A stretch of 64,000 nucleotides of DNA, taken from contig OY728136.1 in the NCBI GenBank assembly GCA_963277665.1, positions 801,933,123 to 801,997,122 on the forward strand, read 5' to 3'. The stretch is from Viscum album. Lineage: Eukaryota > Streptophyta > Magnoliopsida > Santalales > Viscaceae. The notes under the pieces are model-generated. The model did no database searches. It saw only the letters and a program-made list of their open reading frames with translations, and was not told where the DNA came from. Both the position numbers and the translations under genes were made by a program. This document shows, in pieces, positions 38,909-51,724 of this stretch. Each line of letters begins with the position of its first letter. The first letter of the stretch is position 1.

Positions 38909-41509
38909 GACCTTTCCCAATTGGGCCCACACCGTAACTCCCCAAGCATGTCTCCAATAGCCTCGGGGATGGCGACTAGCATTGAGCAGGAATATCCCCA
39001 CCATTGGTGGCCATAGCATAAGTACATATTCAGACACACATATCTATGCACATACATTGTTTAAATTTAAGAACAATGAACAACCAAGAAATTATACCTA
39101 TAAAACAAACAACCAATGTACTAATGGATGTAAATGAATGTAAACAAGGAAAAATACAAACCCACCACAAACTATCTGAAAACATTTACAACACGAATGA
39201 AAAATGGAGCATATATAAATATATCGAAGGAAAAACCTTGGTCTGTCTGGTCTCACCATGAATTTCCATTTTCGCGTCTCTCAAAGACCTTAAAAAGTTC
39301 CTTCATCTATATAAGATACGGAACATGAGAAAAAATTACAAATAGGTGTTATTATAATATTATCCAATAGGAAACTCCAAAATCATAAGGTGTAAAATAA
39401 AATTACAATATTAAAATATACACTGGGATATTTATACATCACATATCACATGAATATCTAGATACACTCAACAATGACACAATGTCTCAATTTAATGTAA
39501 CAATCTTAATTACATCTTCTGATTTCATCTTTAAGGTTCCACACAACACTCATCTAAGAGTACACAATACAGGAGTCTGATTGCATTGATTGTATCTAAA
39601 TATATGTGATACACAACTGAGGATCACACAAAAGGACACGGGGGATACCAACAATGAAATCTACAATTATCCACTATGTATAAGATAAATGCTCTCATAG
39701 TGTTAGTAATGATTATACCATGAACTCCACCTAGGGAAAGATGATGATATAGGATCTCACTCTAGGCACCATGTAAGGATTCCAATAACTATATCCAAGA
39801 ATTAATAATGAAGGTATCACTATAATATTTTAATGATGTCATTACATAATAACTCTAATGGAATTGATATAGAGAACTCATCCTAACAAAATGTGTCCAT
39901 GATATATGGGACAAGGGATATGTGATAGAATTAATGTTGTACCTACCGTGTAGTAGGAGTACACGGTGTGTCCCTTTGACCTCGAGTCCTAACTATGTGA
40001 ACATGAAATGTACCTGTCCATGTTTTAGTACGTTGAATGATTCAACCCAAGTACCAATAGATGGTTTAAACGGTGTGTTCCCACCCTAGCCATGTTCATC
40101 TTGGAGTACACAGAAGGCTCTTGCCCGAGTACTATAGCATATGTCCATATAAACATCATGGTATACACGGATCCATCAGGGGGGTTCATAGGCCAAGTGA
40201 CAAGGTAACATGATCTGTGATATATATCATCATCCTGAAACTCGAGCTACTTCTAGGAGGGTCCCAAACTCTATGTAGCTTTGTGTTACATGACATGTAT
40301 AAAGGAATTTTTCACTCTTTACAGTTCTGGATATCATATTGATGGCTTCTCCTCTGGTAATCATTTCAGCCTCTCTCCTCCCCAGAAACATGGTAATCAG
40401 CCCCTTAAAAGTCATACCATCAACAACCATCATGTTTTATCTTTATATTTTCTTTATCATATTGTCTGCAAGCATCTTTAATCACTACATTCCAAAAAAA
40501 TGACAAATGATCTCAAAAAATATACCTCTGATTGATCTTCCATAATCATGTCTTGGTCTTATCATCAATCTAAGCTTGGATATGTAATATCAATAAATTT
40601 CTTCAGGAAATGTGTGTATAATGGTTAAATTATTGACAGTCCATCTAACATCCAGATTACAGATTTCCAATTATGAACGTAAAATTTCATAAATAAAATA
40701 ACAATTAACAATCATGAGTAAAAGAACATGGGCAATGTTAATGTTATCCTTAATTATTTATTTTTAGAATGATGAAAAAAATATAATACATAATTAGAAA
40801 TAAATTCTACCAATACCTGAAATAAACAAACCCAACCCACAATATGCAAGATCCACAGATAAATCTACTGGTGTATTAATCTAATATTTTAATAGAATTT
40901 GAATATAGGGAATGAGTCGGAATTAGATAAAGTCCTACCTCGAGATGGATTGATCACTAATGAGGATGAATCCTATGTCATCATCACTTGCGAGATATTT
41001 GAATGTTATTGCACACTGATCACTAATTTATTATTTTGTTGATGTCCGCCTATGATAGATCATCCTACGCTCTCACTCCAAGGGTTCTCCAATAGATCAA
41101 GGGGTATAAGGATAACCATGGAATTTTGTCTTAACCATATTCAAATATAATAAATTAGTCCCCTTGATAAATATATAAATTAAATTAATTTTATCTAATA
41201 GTTTTTTCCATTTTTATTCCTATGATGAATTTTTCAAAACATTCCTATGTTGAAAATGGTGATGTATTTCCTATGGTAAAAAAAATATTTTAATAAATTA
41301 TGCCATCATATTTTTGATCCCAATCCATATTTAGATGTTATTCCAAAATTTTATGAAAACACCAAATGTGTGATACATAATTTATTTAATATTATTTAGA
41401 TATTTATTAAAGGAACATTGGGTCAGAAAATATCATGTCATCTTGTTACATGGTCCCAAAAATTATCCATAGAACATAAAAAATTAATACATGTAAAAAA
41501 TAAAAGTCA
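38909..41509 (-). repeat. Element C 3' LTR
   Basis: Its lower end (GACCTTTCCCAATTGGGCCC) aligns with 58459-58478. Further matches to the 5' LTR include CATGAACTCCACC (39720 and 59263), a GGACTGATCA/TGGATTGATCA block with GAGGATG (40950 and 60500), and GTCATCTTGTTACAT / GTCATCTTAGTGCAT near the upper end (41440 and 60982). Confidence 0.85.
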
Positions 41510-41531
41510 TTAAATTCTCCCCATTTTGGGC
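41510..41531 (-). other. Polypurine tract, element C
   Basis: Minus-strand AAATGGGGAGAATTTAA immediately precedes the 3' LTR start (TGACTTTTATTTTTT). It is the only G-rich purine run near this boundary. Confidence 0.65.
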
Positions 41532-41589
41532 CATTGTTTACATGAAAATACAAAACAAGTGGCTAGATAATGTAATGTTGGTGCTAAGA

Positions 41590-41820
41590 ATGTATATGAG
41601 ACTACCACTCCTAGGTGACATCCTAATTATTACTGTTGTACCACCAGAAACACATTAGAGTAATTTCCTTCCCAAGACAAATCATCTTCTTATGATCCTT
41701 GATATTTACTGATAACATATCAACGATTGCACTACCCTCAATGTCTAGATGTCCCTAACCAATAACATGTGATGGGTCAGGAATGTGACTTCTCACCTGC
41801 GACATGTGGAAGATGTTGTG
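41590..41820 (-). pseudogene. Element C integrase C-terminus and chromodomain
   Basis: Minus-strand reading from 41820: HNIFHMSQVRSHIPDPSHVI matches the chromovirus segment H-N-V-F-H-V-S-x-L-R-K-Y-x-P-D-P-S-H-V. Then KDHKKMICLGKEITLMCFWW and, after a stop, DVT-(stop)-EW matches the chromodomain K-x-I-x-LVKVxW and EVTWE (Trp lost to a stop). It starts exactly at the element B boundary, and the preceding part of integrase is 12.1 kb away at 53931 and above. Confidence 0.85.
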
Positions 41821-44000
41821 TGTAATGCCCCGATGCCAGTTACCCAGTGTTGGTTCATTATTACATAACATTGACATGATACAATGAATCATGTCTCGAA
41901 AGAACAATCTATTTAGTGTCCTTAGTCATACTAGATACATACATAAATTTCACATTACAACATAAAATAACAAAAATAACATTTTGTACCCTTTGAAAAC
42001 TCTTATACCCCTTATCCTATTCCTCTAGGTTAATGGAAGTATACTTCTTCAGATCGTGGGAAAAATATAACACAAGAAAGTGGTGAGCTCAGATGCTCAA
42101 TAAGGATAATAATATATCGGAAACTCTCATAAATAAGCATAATCATTTAAGGCAATGTATAGGACTAAAACATAAGCCTTTTAAACAGAAACATAATAAT
42201 AATATTGAAAAGATAAAAAAATAATTCCATTTACTTATTCACATGGATATTTTAAAAGTCTAATAATCAAATGTAATATCAATATCCAATGTCATAATGA
42301 TGGAATGCATAATGTCGGACATCCTAACCACATAACCAAGGCCTCGTGGCCAGACTACCCATAAGATTTTATCATGGAATTGTGCCAAGACACTAGTTTG
42401 TACCATGAGACCTATTAATGCATCAAATAGCTGTAACGGGCTCCACCCATCACTCACTAAGTCTAATTCATTCCTCATATGAAAATGTGGAAATATAACA
42501 TAGACATTTTTATTGAAAATTCCCTACAAAAGGTTAATACATTAAACCACAAACCATGAATTGTAAAAATATCACATACATAGTCAAAAATAACTCATTC
42601 AATATGGTATGGGAGATTGTATTATAATAAACCAACCTCAATCAAGAATGACATAAATGATAATATTCAGTAAAAACTTTTGAGATAAATATCCTTTTTT
42701 TCTTGAAAACAATTAAAAGTCTCACAAGAAGCTGTTAAAAATATAATTTTGAATCAATGTTACCTATACCACATTGAAACATTTAAAAGGAATGTTATTT
42801 TTAAAACATTCACGTCCTTGTAAATTAATCATTAACACCATGTTTAAAACATGTACATCAATGAGAGAGATTTGGAAGAATAAATATTTAAAACATTTAA
42901 AATGATATTATAGTTATAGTTCCCAACAAAATAAGAGATGCCTGTATATAAATAATTGAGGTGATAAATCTTTATAATACACTGAGAATAATGGGATTCA
43001 TGATATACTCTTTCAATTTATAGTATGTAAACCATTTGAACGTGAATTGGCATATAACAATGAAGAAGTCCCAATGGAATGTAAATTGAGATAAAATACC
43101 TTATAAAGACTGTATCCCTAGTTTATGGATAAAACACTAAATTAATTATGTGTGAAAAACATAAATACACTAAATTTTATTGGATATTCTGTGTAAATCA
43201 GTCATAGGACAATCAAAAATATTCTTGTGAAAACAAAACCAGTGGCTTGGATGTTTAACTCAATGAATGGAAATTAAGTTAAGATTACCCTGATCAATTT
43301 CAAATCAATGACATGAGAATTTATAAGTATAGTGAATATGTGTATCAAAATTATCTACAGACAAATGGAAGGGGAAAAATACTACCTATTTAAATAAATA
43401 GTGATTTCACACATAATCTTAGAGTAAAGTATTCAATTAAGTTTTCGTAAAACCTAATTAGTGGAAATCGAAATAAGAAATTTCCTTAAAGACTTGGTAA
43501 CATAGGAAGTGTAAGCTCGATGAAAGAATGATCATATAATAAAGATGTAATTACACATAAATTAAATTATATTACACAAATAATATAATAATGGGTAGTA
43601 CATACAACACGCAAAAGGAAATAGTGGAAATATAGCATGAATCTCACGCGAATAAGTAGTGAGATGAAAACCCCTTACATTGTACTTTTCCTTCTTATAG
43701 GTTAATTCAAACTTCTGTATAATGGTGAAATAATATTTATTAAATTAATATATAACCACATACATAAATATGATATCATATATAATCTTCTAATTTTTCT
43801 TTGTTATTAATATTTCAGTAGTTTCATTGTTTCAGATGTTAACTTGTTTGTTTTCCTTTATATTTTTTCTGATGGTAGTCTTGTTTCATATGGATGGGAT
43901 GTATTTTATTCATATTAATAATTATATTAAGTTACTAAACATTATATTTAATCATAAAATAAAATTATTCTAGAATGGTTACTATGGTGAATGAATATCA

Positions 44001-44231
44001 TTGTGTTTCTGGAGAGAGTAATATGTACGTATGCACAAGCAACAATACCATTCTTTTGATGGTGAAATTGTATGTAATTGGATTGAATATCTTATATAAA
44101 GAATTATTAACATGTTATATTTATTATTTAAATCAATTATACACATTATTATACCCATCCAAATGATGAAATGTTGAATAAAAAACTACACCATGACGTG
44201 GAGACGGTAAGTCGTACGTATGCACATATGG
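44001..44231 (-). promoter_or_regulatory. Paired leader modules, element B 3' LTR
   Basis: ATGACGTGGAGACGG...GTCGTACGTATGCAC (44192-44224) and GGAGAGAGTAATATGTACG (44011-44029) read on the plus strand. They are reverse complements of the element A modules with the same ~190 bp spacing. Confidence 0.65.
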
Positions 44232-44418
44232 TGACATTGTCATTCATATGATGGATAGAATAATGAATATGGTTGTACCATTTTTATAATAACATCACAA
44301 TATGTATAATGTATTGGGGTTATTATTTTGGTATGGAAACAACTAAATAAAGTTTAAGTGGAAAAAGAAAAGAACATTGAAAGAGGTGATGAAATTATTA
44401 CCGCTTCTTCAGGTGCTA

Positions 44419-44439
44419 CCTTTTGATTGCATCAAAAGG
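44419..44439 (-). promoter_or_regulatory. Perfect inverted repeat, element B 3' LTR
   Basis: CCTTTTGAT / ATCAAAAGG with loop TGC (plus strand), about 140 bp downstream of the TATA box on the minus strand. The stem is identical to that in element A; the loop differs. Confidence 0.7.
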
Positions 44440-46643
44440 GCTCCTTTGGTTGTCTTATGATCAATGTAAGGACTCTAGGATGAATTGAGGTTATTTCCGT
44501 GGATATTGGAGTAGGGATTTTTTGGGCCTAATGGATTTGGAGGTGTGATTTTTAGAGAAGGGGAAGTACCCTTTTATAAGAGAGGTGTGGGTTACATTAG
44601 GAAACGCTCGAAATATTATTTTATTATACAATCATATTCTATTTATAATGGCTCAAAAAAGGATTTATTTCGAGGATAATGTGAGTATGGTTCAAAAACC
44701 TATAAAATAATATGTTTTAGATAGGTTTAGGTCACCATATTAACCATATCATTTAGAATTAACTCTTAGTTTAATATCTTAACTTTTACCAGGTATTCTT
44801 GTATTATTATAATAAATGGATAATAAACATAATATTAAACTAAAATAGAACCCCAAGTGGCTTAATATTGATATATAAAACCATATCTATTTCCTTTTTC
44901 TGGACATTATATTTTTAATAATATTATATCAATTAATAATATAGTATTCATTTTTAAAACTCATTTATGTCAAATTTGAAACTCTTCGGTATTTCGTTTC
45001 TCTGAAAGTCATAACAACTTTGTCTCTTAAAAAAAATTTAATCGTCCCTAAAATTTTATATTAATTTATAAAGTTCATTTAATACATAAAAATTATTAAT
45101 TTAAAATTATATTAATATTTATAAAACAAATTATTTTAATCTTTTAATAATATGTTAATTAATGCATCATCATTGTGTCAATAATAAATTTTATTATTTA
45201 ACATATAATAATTATGCATAAAATACTATTATATAGGAAATAGTTTTAGCTTTATAATGAATATTTATAGTGGAATTTATCTTATCTATATCCCTATATT
45301 AAAAATGTTTTAGTTATTAAACTTCGAATTTAACAATTTAAACTCTTCTTTAAATAAAATAATAATAAATGTCCTAATCTAATCCAATTAGAACAAAAGG
45401 ATAATATTTTATTCATAAAAATTATTTTGGTAAAAATATACTTATCTATTAGAATTAGGATATGTGTTAGGGTAATTATAATATCATTTTGAACTTTAAT
45501 TTTCCTAATTACTTATAACAGTGGTAAATAAAATTCAAAAGTTACTATTCAACAAAAATAATTTTAATCATATTCAACCACATTTTATATACTGATGTCA
45601 GCTGTGTCTATTGGATTTTTGAAATTCAATTCACAGAAGCGGTAAAATTACATTTTATCCAAATTTTTAAATGTGACTATAAGGTGGGTAAAAAACGTTA
45701 AAAAATTCAATAAAATTCAATAAATAAAATTTAATAATAAATTGACTCCAATGAATGACATTGAACTTATATAGGTATTATGTATCTATTTATTCCTAAA
45801 ATAAATTTAATTAAAATAATTAATTATTAAAATAAAATGTGGGTTTTAAACAACAATGCAATGTTTCAACTATTCATCAATAATTGAATGTTATCAGAAA
45901 TATACCAAAAAATCACCAAAATATAATTTTGATATTAAAACTTAAAAAATTATGCCTATTCTATCAAATTAAAAACATATAAGTTGTGTTAGTTAATTTA
46001 CAAAAAAATTACCATTGTCAAAACCGAAAAAGCGGGTTTCTAAGAAATAAAAACTATCAAAATATTGATATGTGCATATGTACAATTTAAATTTAAAATT
46101 ACTTCTAATGAAAAAAATTGGATTAAATGAAAAAAATATAATCTAATTATCCTTAAAAACCATTGATATGTATAATAAATGGTTTTGATAAAAAAAGTTG
46201 TTTTCAATTAAAATTTAGTATTTTTAACTATTTATCAAAATATGAAAGTTATCAGAAAATCCCCAAAAATTTATCAAACCTAATTTCTTATGTCCCGATT
46301 CTAAAGGAGATGTTTATATTGGCAAATTGAATATATAAATGTGTCAAATATTGGATTTAAAAAAGGGTTCTCCATTAAAAGGTTGTAAAATTGAATTTGT
46401 TGAAAAATAGTTCTTTCATATAAATAATTGAATTTATTCTTATATTATTTATAAGAAACACATAATATGGATGTTAAAATTATATACAGTATATAAAATT
46501 CAATATTTAGTTATTACTATTCATGAAAATTTTTTAAATGGAATGTTTGATAGGTCGTGGTGCACTTGAACTCAGTGTTGTGTACTTCACACACTATCAA
46601 ATTATTTAATGGGAATCATACAATGGAATCTTGGGGTGTTACA

Positions 46644-46660
46644 TTATTCCCTCCTTTAAT
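46644..46660 (-). other. Polypurine tract, element B
   Basis: Minus-strand ATTAAAGGAGGGAATAA adjoins the 3' LTR start and matches element A's PPT context. Confidence 0.85.
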
Positions 46661-48300
46661 AAATTACATCCTCACAATTTGAATATGTTCTTCCATAAAT
46701 AATAGGATAAAAATAGAAGATAAATTTTTGGAAATCCCACATCTGAAATAGGGTTAATAAATTTTACTATTAATAAGATGGAATGGGAAATAAAAAAGAC
46801 ACCACCCAATTAGGATTTCTAATAGGAGTACATTGGTCGTAATTATACTTGGAGAAAAAACATAAATATTTATAGGGAGGTTTTGAGGTCATCAATAACA
46901 ATCATGTGAATGTTAAATTGAGGGTCTCAAAGTCATAAATATATGATGATTATAAATATCATCATTTCAAAAAAACATACAGTCTTAGGATAACACATTT
47001 TCGGTTTTAAGATAATTGACCTAATGTTTATGAATTTTATTATTCATAGAATAAGAAAATGAATACATGACAAGAAGATTTCCATCCTTTAACTAATTTT
47101 CACCAAAAACTCATATTATAATCTATATGATAAGTATTCCAGATGACTTGGACACAACTAAAGCTCTAGAATCAACATCTAGAGAATCACCTAATCCATA
47201 GATGATAAGCTATATATTTCCCTTGTATTTAGACGTTAACCAAAACCAAAATGGTTATTACAAGATCAGATGATCCCTAAAAAGGAAAATCCTTTATAGA
47301 AATAAATATGACTCTTAGTCTCAAAAATTAAACAAACAATACCCAATGTTCAACAAACATGATTAAAAATATTTTTTCTTTAAAATTATTCGAAATAATC
47401 CAAACTGCATTTGAAACCCAAAATTCACAAGGATTCGATCACATAGTCTTCCACGAAAAATCTTAACATTTATCTCTAAATAACATAAACTATTCATAAA
47501 GTCACATACCTAAAAGTAATTATCCTAATCACATATTCTCTATGATAGGTTGATCATTTTCCATAAATAACCCAAATATATATATATAAACAAAAATAAA
47601 CATACATTCTTCCAAAATTGAAATCCACCATTACTCCTCAAATGATATCCCATAGTATTTTGTTTTCCATGGGCATATAGTGTTCCGAAAAGGGAAAACA
47701 TCTTCCAAAATAACATTTATCACTTAATCACCAAATAATTTTCCTATATTGAGGATAAATAATAAGTCCCAAAAATAAACAAATTCTTGATCCCTAAAAT
47801 TATTTAACTAAAAATAATTAGTCATACTAACCAGGGACTTCACAAACTCCCGTGGTAGGCGATAACTCCCAGTCGCACTACGGTTTTGGGTTCGATTACC
47901 ACATATTTGTCTGACGCGATGGATTGTCACATAGTCTATAGGTTGTCCTTTTTTAAAAACTATATAATTTTATAACATTACCAAAAATAAGCTAGATTCC
48001 TCAAAAATAACCATAAAATATTTTAACCACAAATTTTATCTCATACCTTTCATTTTTTCACAAAAACTAGTAAAATCAAATTCAAGGATCATATAAACCC
48101 AAATGGATCTTTATAACAATATCCAGAAAAAAAAATATATGTATTCCACAAATATAATTTTCATATAACAAACTACGGGGTTACACAATCAAGATAAATG
48201 TCTTCCAATGTAATCCCATCAAAAAATAGCATTAATACTTTTAAACATTCATATATCCATTTATTTCCACATAGGTTCGTCCATGACTCAGAGGATAGCC
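46661..48300. other. Element B interior lacking recognisable pol
   Basis: In an intact relative this distance holds protease to integrase and is about 3.3 kb longer. Only a short tail near 46690-46720 resembles the end of the chromodomain region, and one SINE-like insertion is present. No RT, RNase H or integrase motif is seen on either strand. Confidence 0.55.
47835..47955 (+). mobile_element. tRNA-derived SINE-like insertion
   Basis: CGTGGTAGGCGATAACTCCC resembles a polymerase III A box region, and GGGTTCGATTACC (47888-47900) is a near-perfect B box, about 35 bp apart. A tRNA-unrelated body ends at a TTTTTT tract (47951). This is the SINE arrangement, and GC content is clearly above the surroundings. 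It does not fold as a full tRNA gene. Target duplications were not resolved. Confidence 0.65.
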
Positions 48301-48309
48301 TATAGAATT

Positions 48310-48512
48310 GGACATTGACTCGGGTAATGCCTAGGTCTCCTATATTTATGGAAGATTATTGTAAATGGATTCTTAGAATCATTTTTTTCTTCCATTGGAC
48401 ACTTCCTTTTTCCTCAGCAAATCTTTACTTTGTGTCCTTCTTTCCTAAACATTAAGCATTTCTGTGTTCCATTGAGACACTTTCCTGGGATTTTCCTTCC
48501 ACATTTCCTACA
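48310..48512 (-). pseudogene. Element B gag nucleocapsid relic
   Basis: Minus strand 48512-48417 reads C-RK-CGRKIPGKCLNGTQK, then CLMFRKEGHKVKIC. These are the two adjacent knuckles of Tekay-type gag (C-x-x-CGK-x-H-x-G-x-C-L-x-G and C-x-x-CGK-x-GH-x-x-x-x-C), the second with Cys changed to Phe. A third, HKYRRPRHYPSQCP (48351-48310), matches element A's last knuckle. It shows that B kept at least the end of gag. Confidence 0.8.
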
Positions 48513-49083
48513 TGATAGAAAATGATCATTCTTTTCTCAATGGTATCAACTGCTAGAGCTCTAATCATTCTCTGCCTTTCACTAATTTTTTGAGCTTAGT
48601 AGTTAGTTTATGTAAATGTTGTTGATCATATTTTTTGAAAATTTATTCGGAATGACAATGATACCATTTATTCTTATCAATATTCTATTTTTTTGTTCAT
48701 TTCCACAATCGTTCCTACCTTGTATATCATGTTCAATTTTACTATGAATTCCCTTGAATCCAACCATTGACTAAAAACATAAAGTATCATGTGAGTAACA
48801 ATATTCATAAAATCATTTAGATAATATCATGACACAGAGTTTTCAATCTAAAACACCATAATATTAATCAAGGTAATTTATTGTGATCTTATATTAAATT
48901 CCTTTAAATCGGTTTGTAAAGAAAACATGGATTATACTAAGCATACCCCCCATGAGTACTTAAACCAAGAGTGAAGCAAGACCCTTTTTTGTGTACTAAG
49001 ATACCATGGGTCAAGCCCGAATCTCCTTGTTAGAGTTTCTCACTCCAAGGTACATCTAGGTTCCATGGTTTGTACTATACTTA

Positions 49084-49096
49084 CTCTAATACAAAC
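49084..49096 (-). other. Primer-binding site, element B
   Basis: Minus-strand GTTTGTATTAGAG directly follows the 5' LTR and corresponds to GTTGGCATCAGAG in element A, with three changes. This is an iMet-type PBS. Confidence 0.8.
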
Positions 49097-51284
49097 TGTA
49101 ATGCCCCAACCCCAGTTACCCAGAGTCGGTGCATTATTACAAAACATTTTCATGATACTAGGAATCATATCCCGAAATACTGATCATTTTAGTTTCCTTG
49201 GATGTAGTAGATACATGCATAAGTTTTACATTACATCATGAAATAAAAAAACAACATTGTGTCCCCATTGAACACTCTTATATACCTTGGCATATACTTT
49301 TAGGTTAATCGTAATATACTTAATCGCATCTTGGGAAAAATAAATCATGAGAAAGGGGTGAGCTCAGACACTCACTGAGGATAACAATATAGAAGAAACT
49401 CTCACAAATAAGAAAAATCATTCATGGAAATGTATAAGACTAAAACACAAGAATTTTAAACATAAACTTCACCATAATATGGAAAATATAAATCAAATAA
49501 TTTCATTTATTTATTCACATGGATATTCTACTAGTTGAATAATCACTTGTAATATCAATAGAAAATTTCATAATGATAGAATGCATAATGCTGGACATCA
49601 TAACCACATAGTCAAGGACTCGAGCCAAGACAAAAAAAATATTTTGTCAAGGACTTGTGACAAGACACTAGTTTGTCTTATGATACCTATCGATGCATTG
49701 GGGAGCTATAGTGGGCTCCACCCATCACGTACTTAGTCCAATGCATTCCTCATATGAAAATATTGAAACATAAAATAGACAGTCGTATTAAAACTGGAAT
49801 ACGAAATGTTAATACTTTAATCCACAAAAAAATGCTTGGTAAAAATAGCACGTCTACAGTAACACTTAACTCATTCAATACAGTATGCAAGATTCTATTA
49901 TAATAAACCAGCCTCTATCAAGAATGAAATAAATGAGAATAATAAGTAAAACAATATGATTGAAATATTCTATTTTTCATGAAAACAATTAAGAGTATTA
50001 GTATTTATCAAGATGTTGTTAAAAAATAGATTTTTGAATCAAAGTTTCCCATACCACATTGAGACTTTAAATTGAAATTGAAATTTTAAAACATTAATGT
50101 CTATATAAATAAATCATTTACACCATTTTTAAAACATTGACATTATTGAGAATGATTTAGAAGAATAAATATTTAAAACATTTAAAATGAAATTTTTGTT
50201 AGAGTTCCTAAAAAAATAATATAAGATTGGATACAAATAATTGAGGTAATAAAACATTATAATATCATGAGAATAAATGGATTCATGATATATTATTTCA
50301 AAGTAAAGTATGTACACCATATGAATGCGAATTGGTTCATAACGACAAAGAATTCCAAATGGAATGTAAGTCATGATGAAATACCGTATAAAGGTCATAT
50401 CATTAGGTTAAGGATAAATAAATTACATAATTATGTGTGAAAAACATAAATACACTCAATATGATTGGATATTCAGTGTCAATAAATTAGATAACTTTCA
50501 AACATATTCTTCTGAAAACAAAACCAATGACTTGGATGTTTAATTCAATGAATGGAAATTGAGTTAAGATTACATTGATCAAGTTCATATAAATTACTTG
50601 AGAATTTATAAGTGGGGTGATTATGTGTATAAAAAGTATATACACAAAAATGGGAGTGTAAAATTACAACATAAATAAATAAAGAGTTATTTCACACATA
50701 ATCTTTGAGTAAAGTAATCAATGGATTTTGCGTAAAACCCAATGAGTGGAAATCAAAATTAGAAATTCAATTACTGATTTGGTAACATACGAAACATACA
50801 TCGCATGAAAGAAGGTTCATAAAAATAATATTCATATATCCATAAATTAATTTATATTACACAAATAATAAAATCATGGGGAGTACATACACCACACAAA
50901 ATGAAATAGTGTAAATATAGCATGAATCTCGCCCGAATTAGAGAAGAGATTAAAAAACATTACCATGAACTTTTCCTTAGTAGAGTGTAGGTTAAACTAT
51001 TTTATAATGGTGAAGTAATTGATATTAAATAATACAATAACAAAATATATAAATATTATATCATATATTATCTTTTAATATTTCTTTATTAATAAAATTT
51101 TAGGAGTATCATTGTTTTAGCAGTTAATTGATTCATTGTCCATTATATATTCTGTTAAGTAAGTCATTTTTTATATAGAGATGATGTATTTGATTCAGAT
51201 CCAAAATTATATTATGTTTTTAAACATTTTTTTAATCCTAAAATGAAAATTATTCTTGAATGGATACAATGGGGAATGAATCTC

Positions 51285-51519
51285 ATCGTGTTCGTCGAGA
51301 CTGTAATCTGTACGTACGCACAAGGGAAATATACCATTCTATTGATGGTGATATCATATTTAATTGGATGGTATATAATATATAAACAATAATTATCATG
51401 TTATATTTATTATTTACATCAATTATACTCATTATTATATTCATCCAAATGATGATGTGTTGAATAAAAAATTACACCATGACGTGGAGACGGTAAACCG
51501 TATGTACGCATGTATGGTG
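51285..51519 (-). promoter_or_regulatory. Paired leader modules, element B 5' LTR
   Basis: ATGACGTGGAGACGG (51479-51493) followed by CGTATGTACGCATG, and TCGTCGAGACTGTAATCTGTACGTACG (parts, 51291-51318). Copies are about 190 bp apart as in element A. Confidence 0.65.
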
Positions 51520-51703
51520 ACATTACAATTCAAAGGATTGAAAAAATAATGAATAGGGTTGTACCATATTTATAATAACATCATATGATGTATAAGGTAC
51601 TGGATTTATTATTTTGTTATGGAAACAACAAACAAAGAGGAAGTGGAATATGAAATGAACTTTGAAGGAGGTGATGAAATTATTATCGCTTCTTCGGGTG
51701 GTT

Positions 51704-51724
51704 CCTTTTGATTTCATCAAAAGG
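51704..51724 (-). promoter_or_regulatory. Perfect inverted repeat, element B 5' LTR
   Basis: Same 9-bp stem as in the other three A/B LTRs, with a different 3-base loop. Confidence 0.7.

Larger units (their letters stand above)
41821..46643 (-). repeat. Element B 3' LTR
   Basis: TATA box at 44580-44571 (CTTATAAAAG on minus), inverted repeat 44419-44439, modules 44231-44190 (with TGACGTGG in its plus-strand complement) and 44040-44001. U5 has the GGGCTCCACCC and GGCCTCGTGG motifs near 42430 and 42343. It aligns with the 5' copy along its length. Confidence 0.9.

Noticed and set aside
47840..47905. Functional tRNA gene
   Set aside because: The B box is good but acceptor and anticodon stems do not form, and the sequence continues to a T-tract like a SINE.
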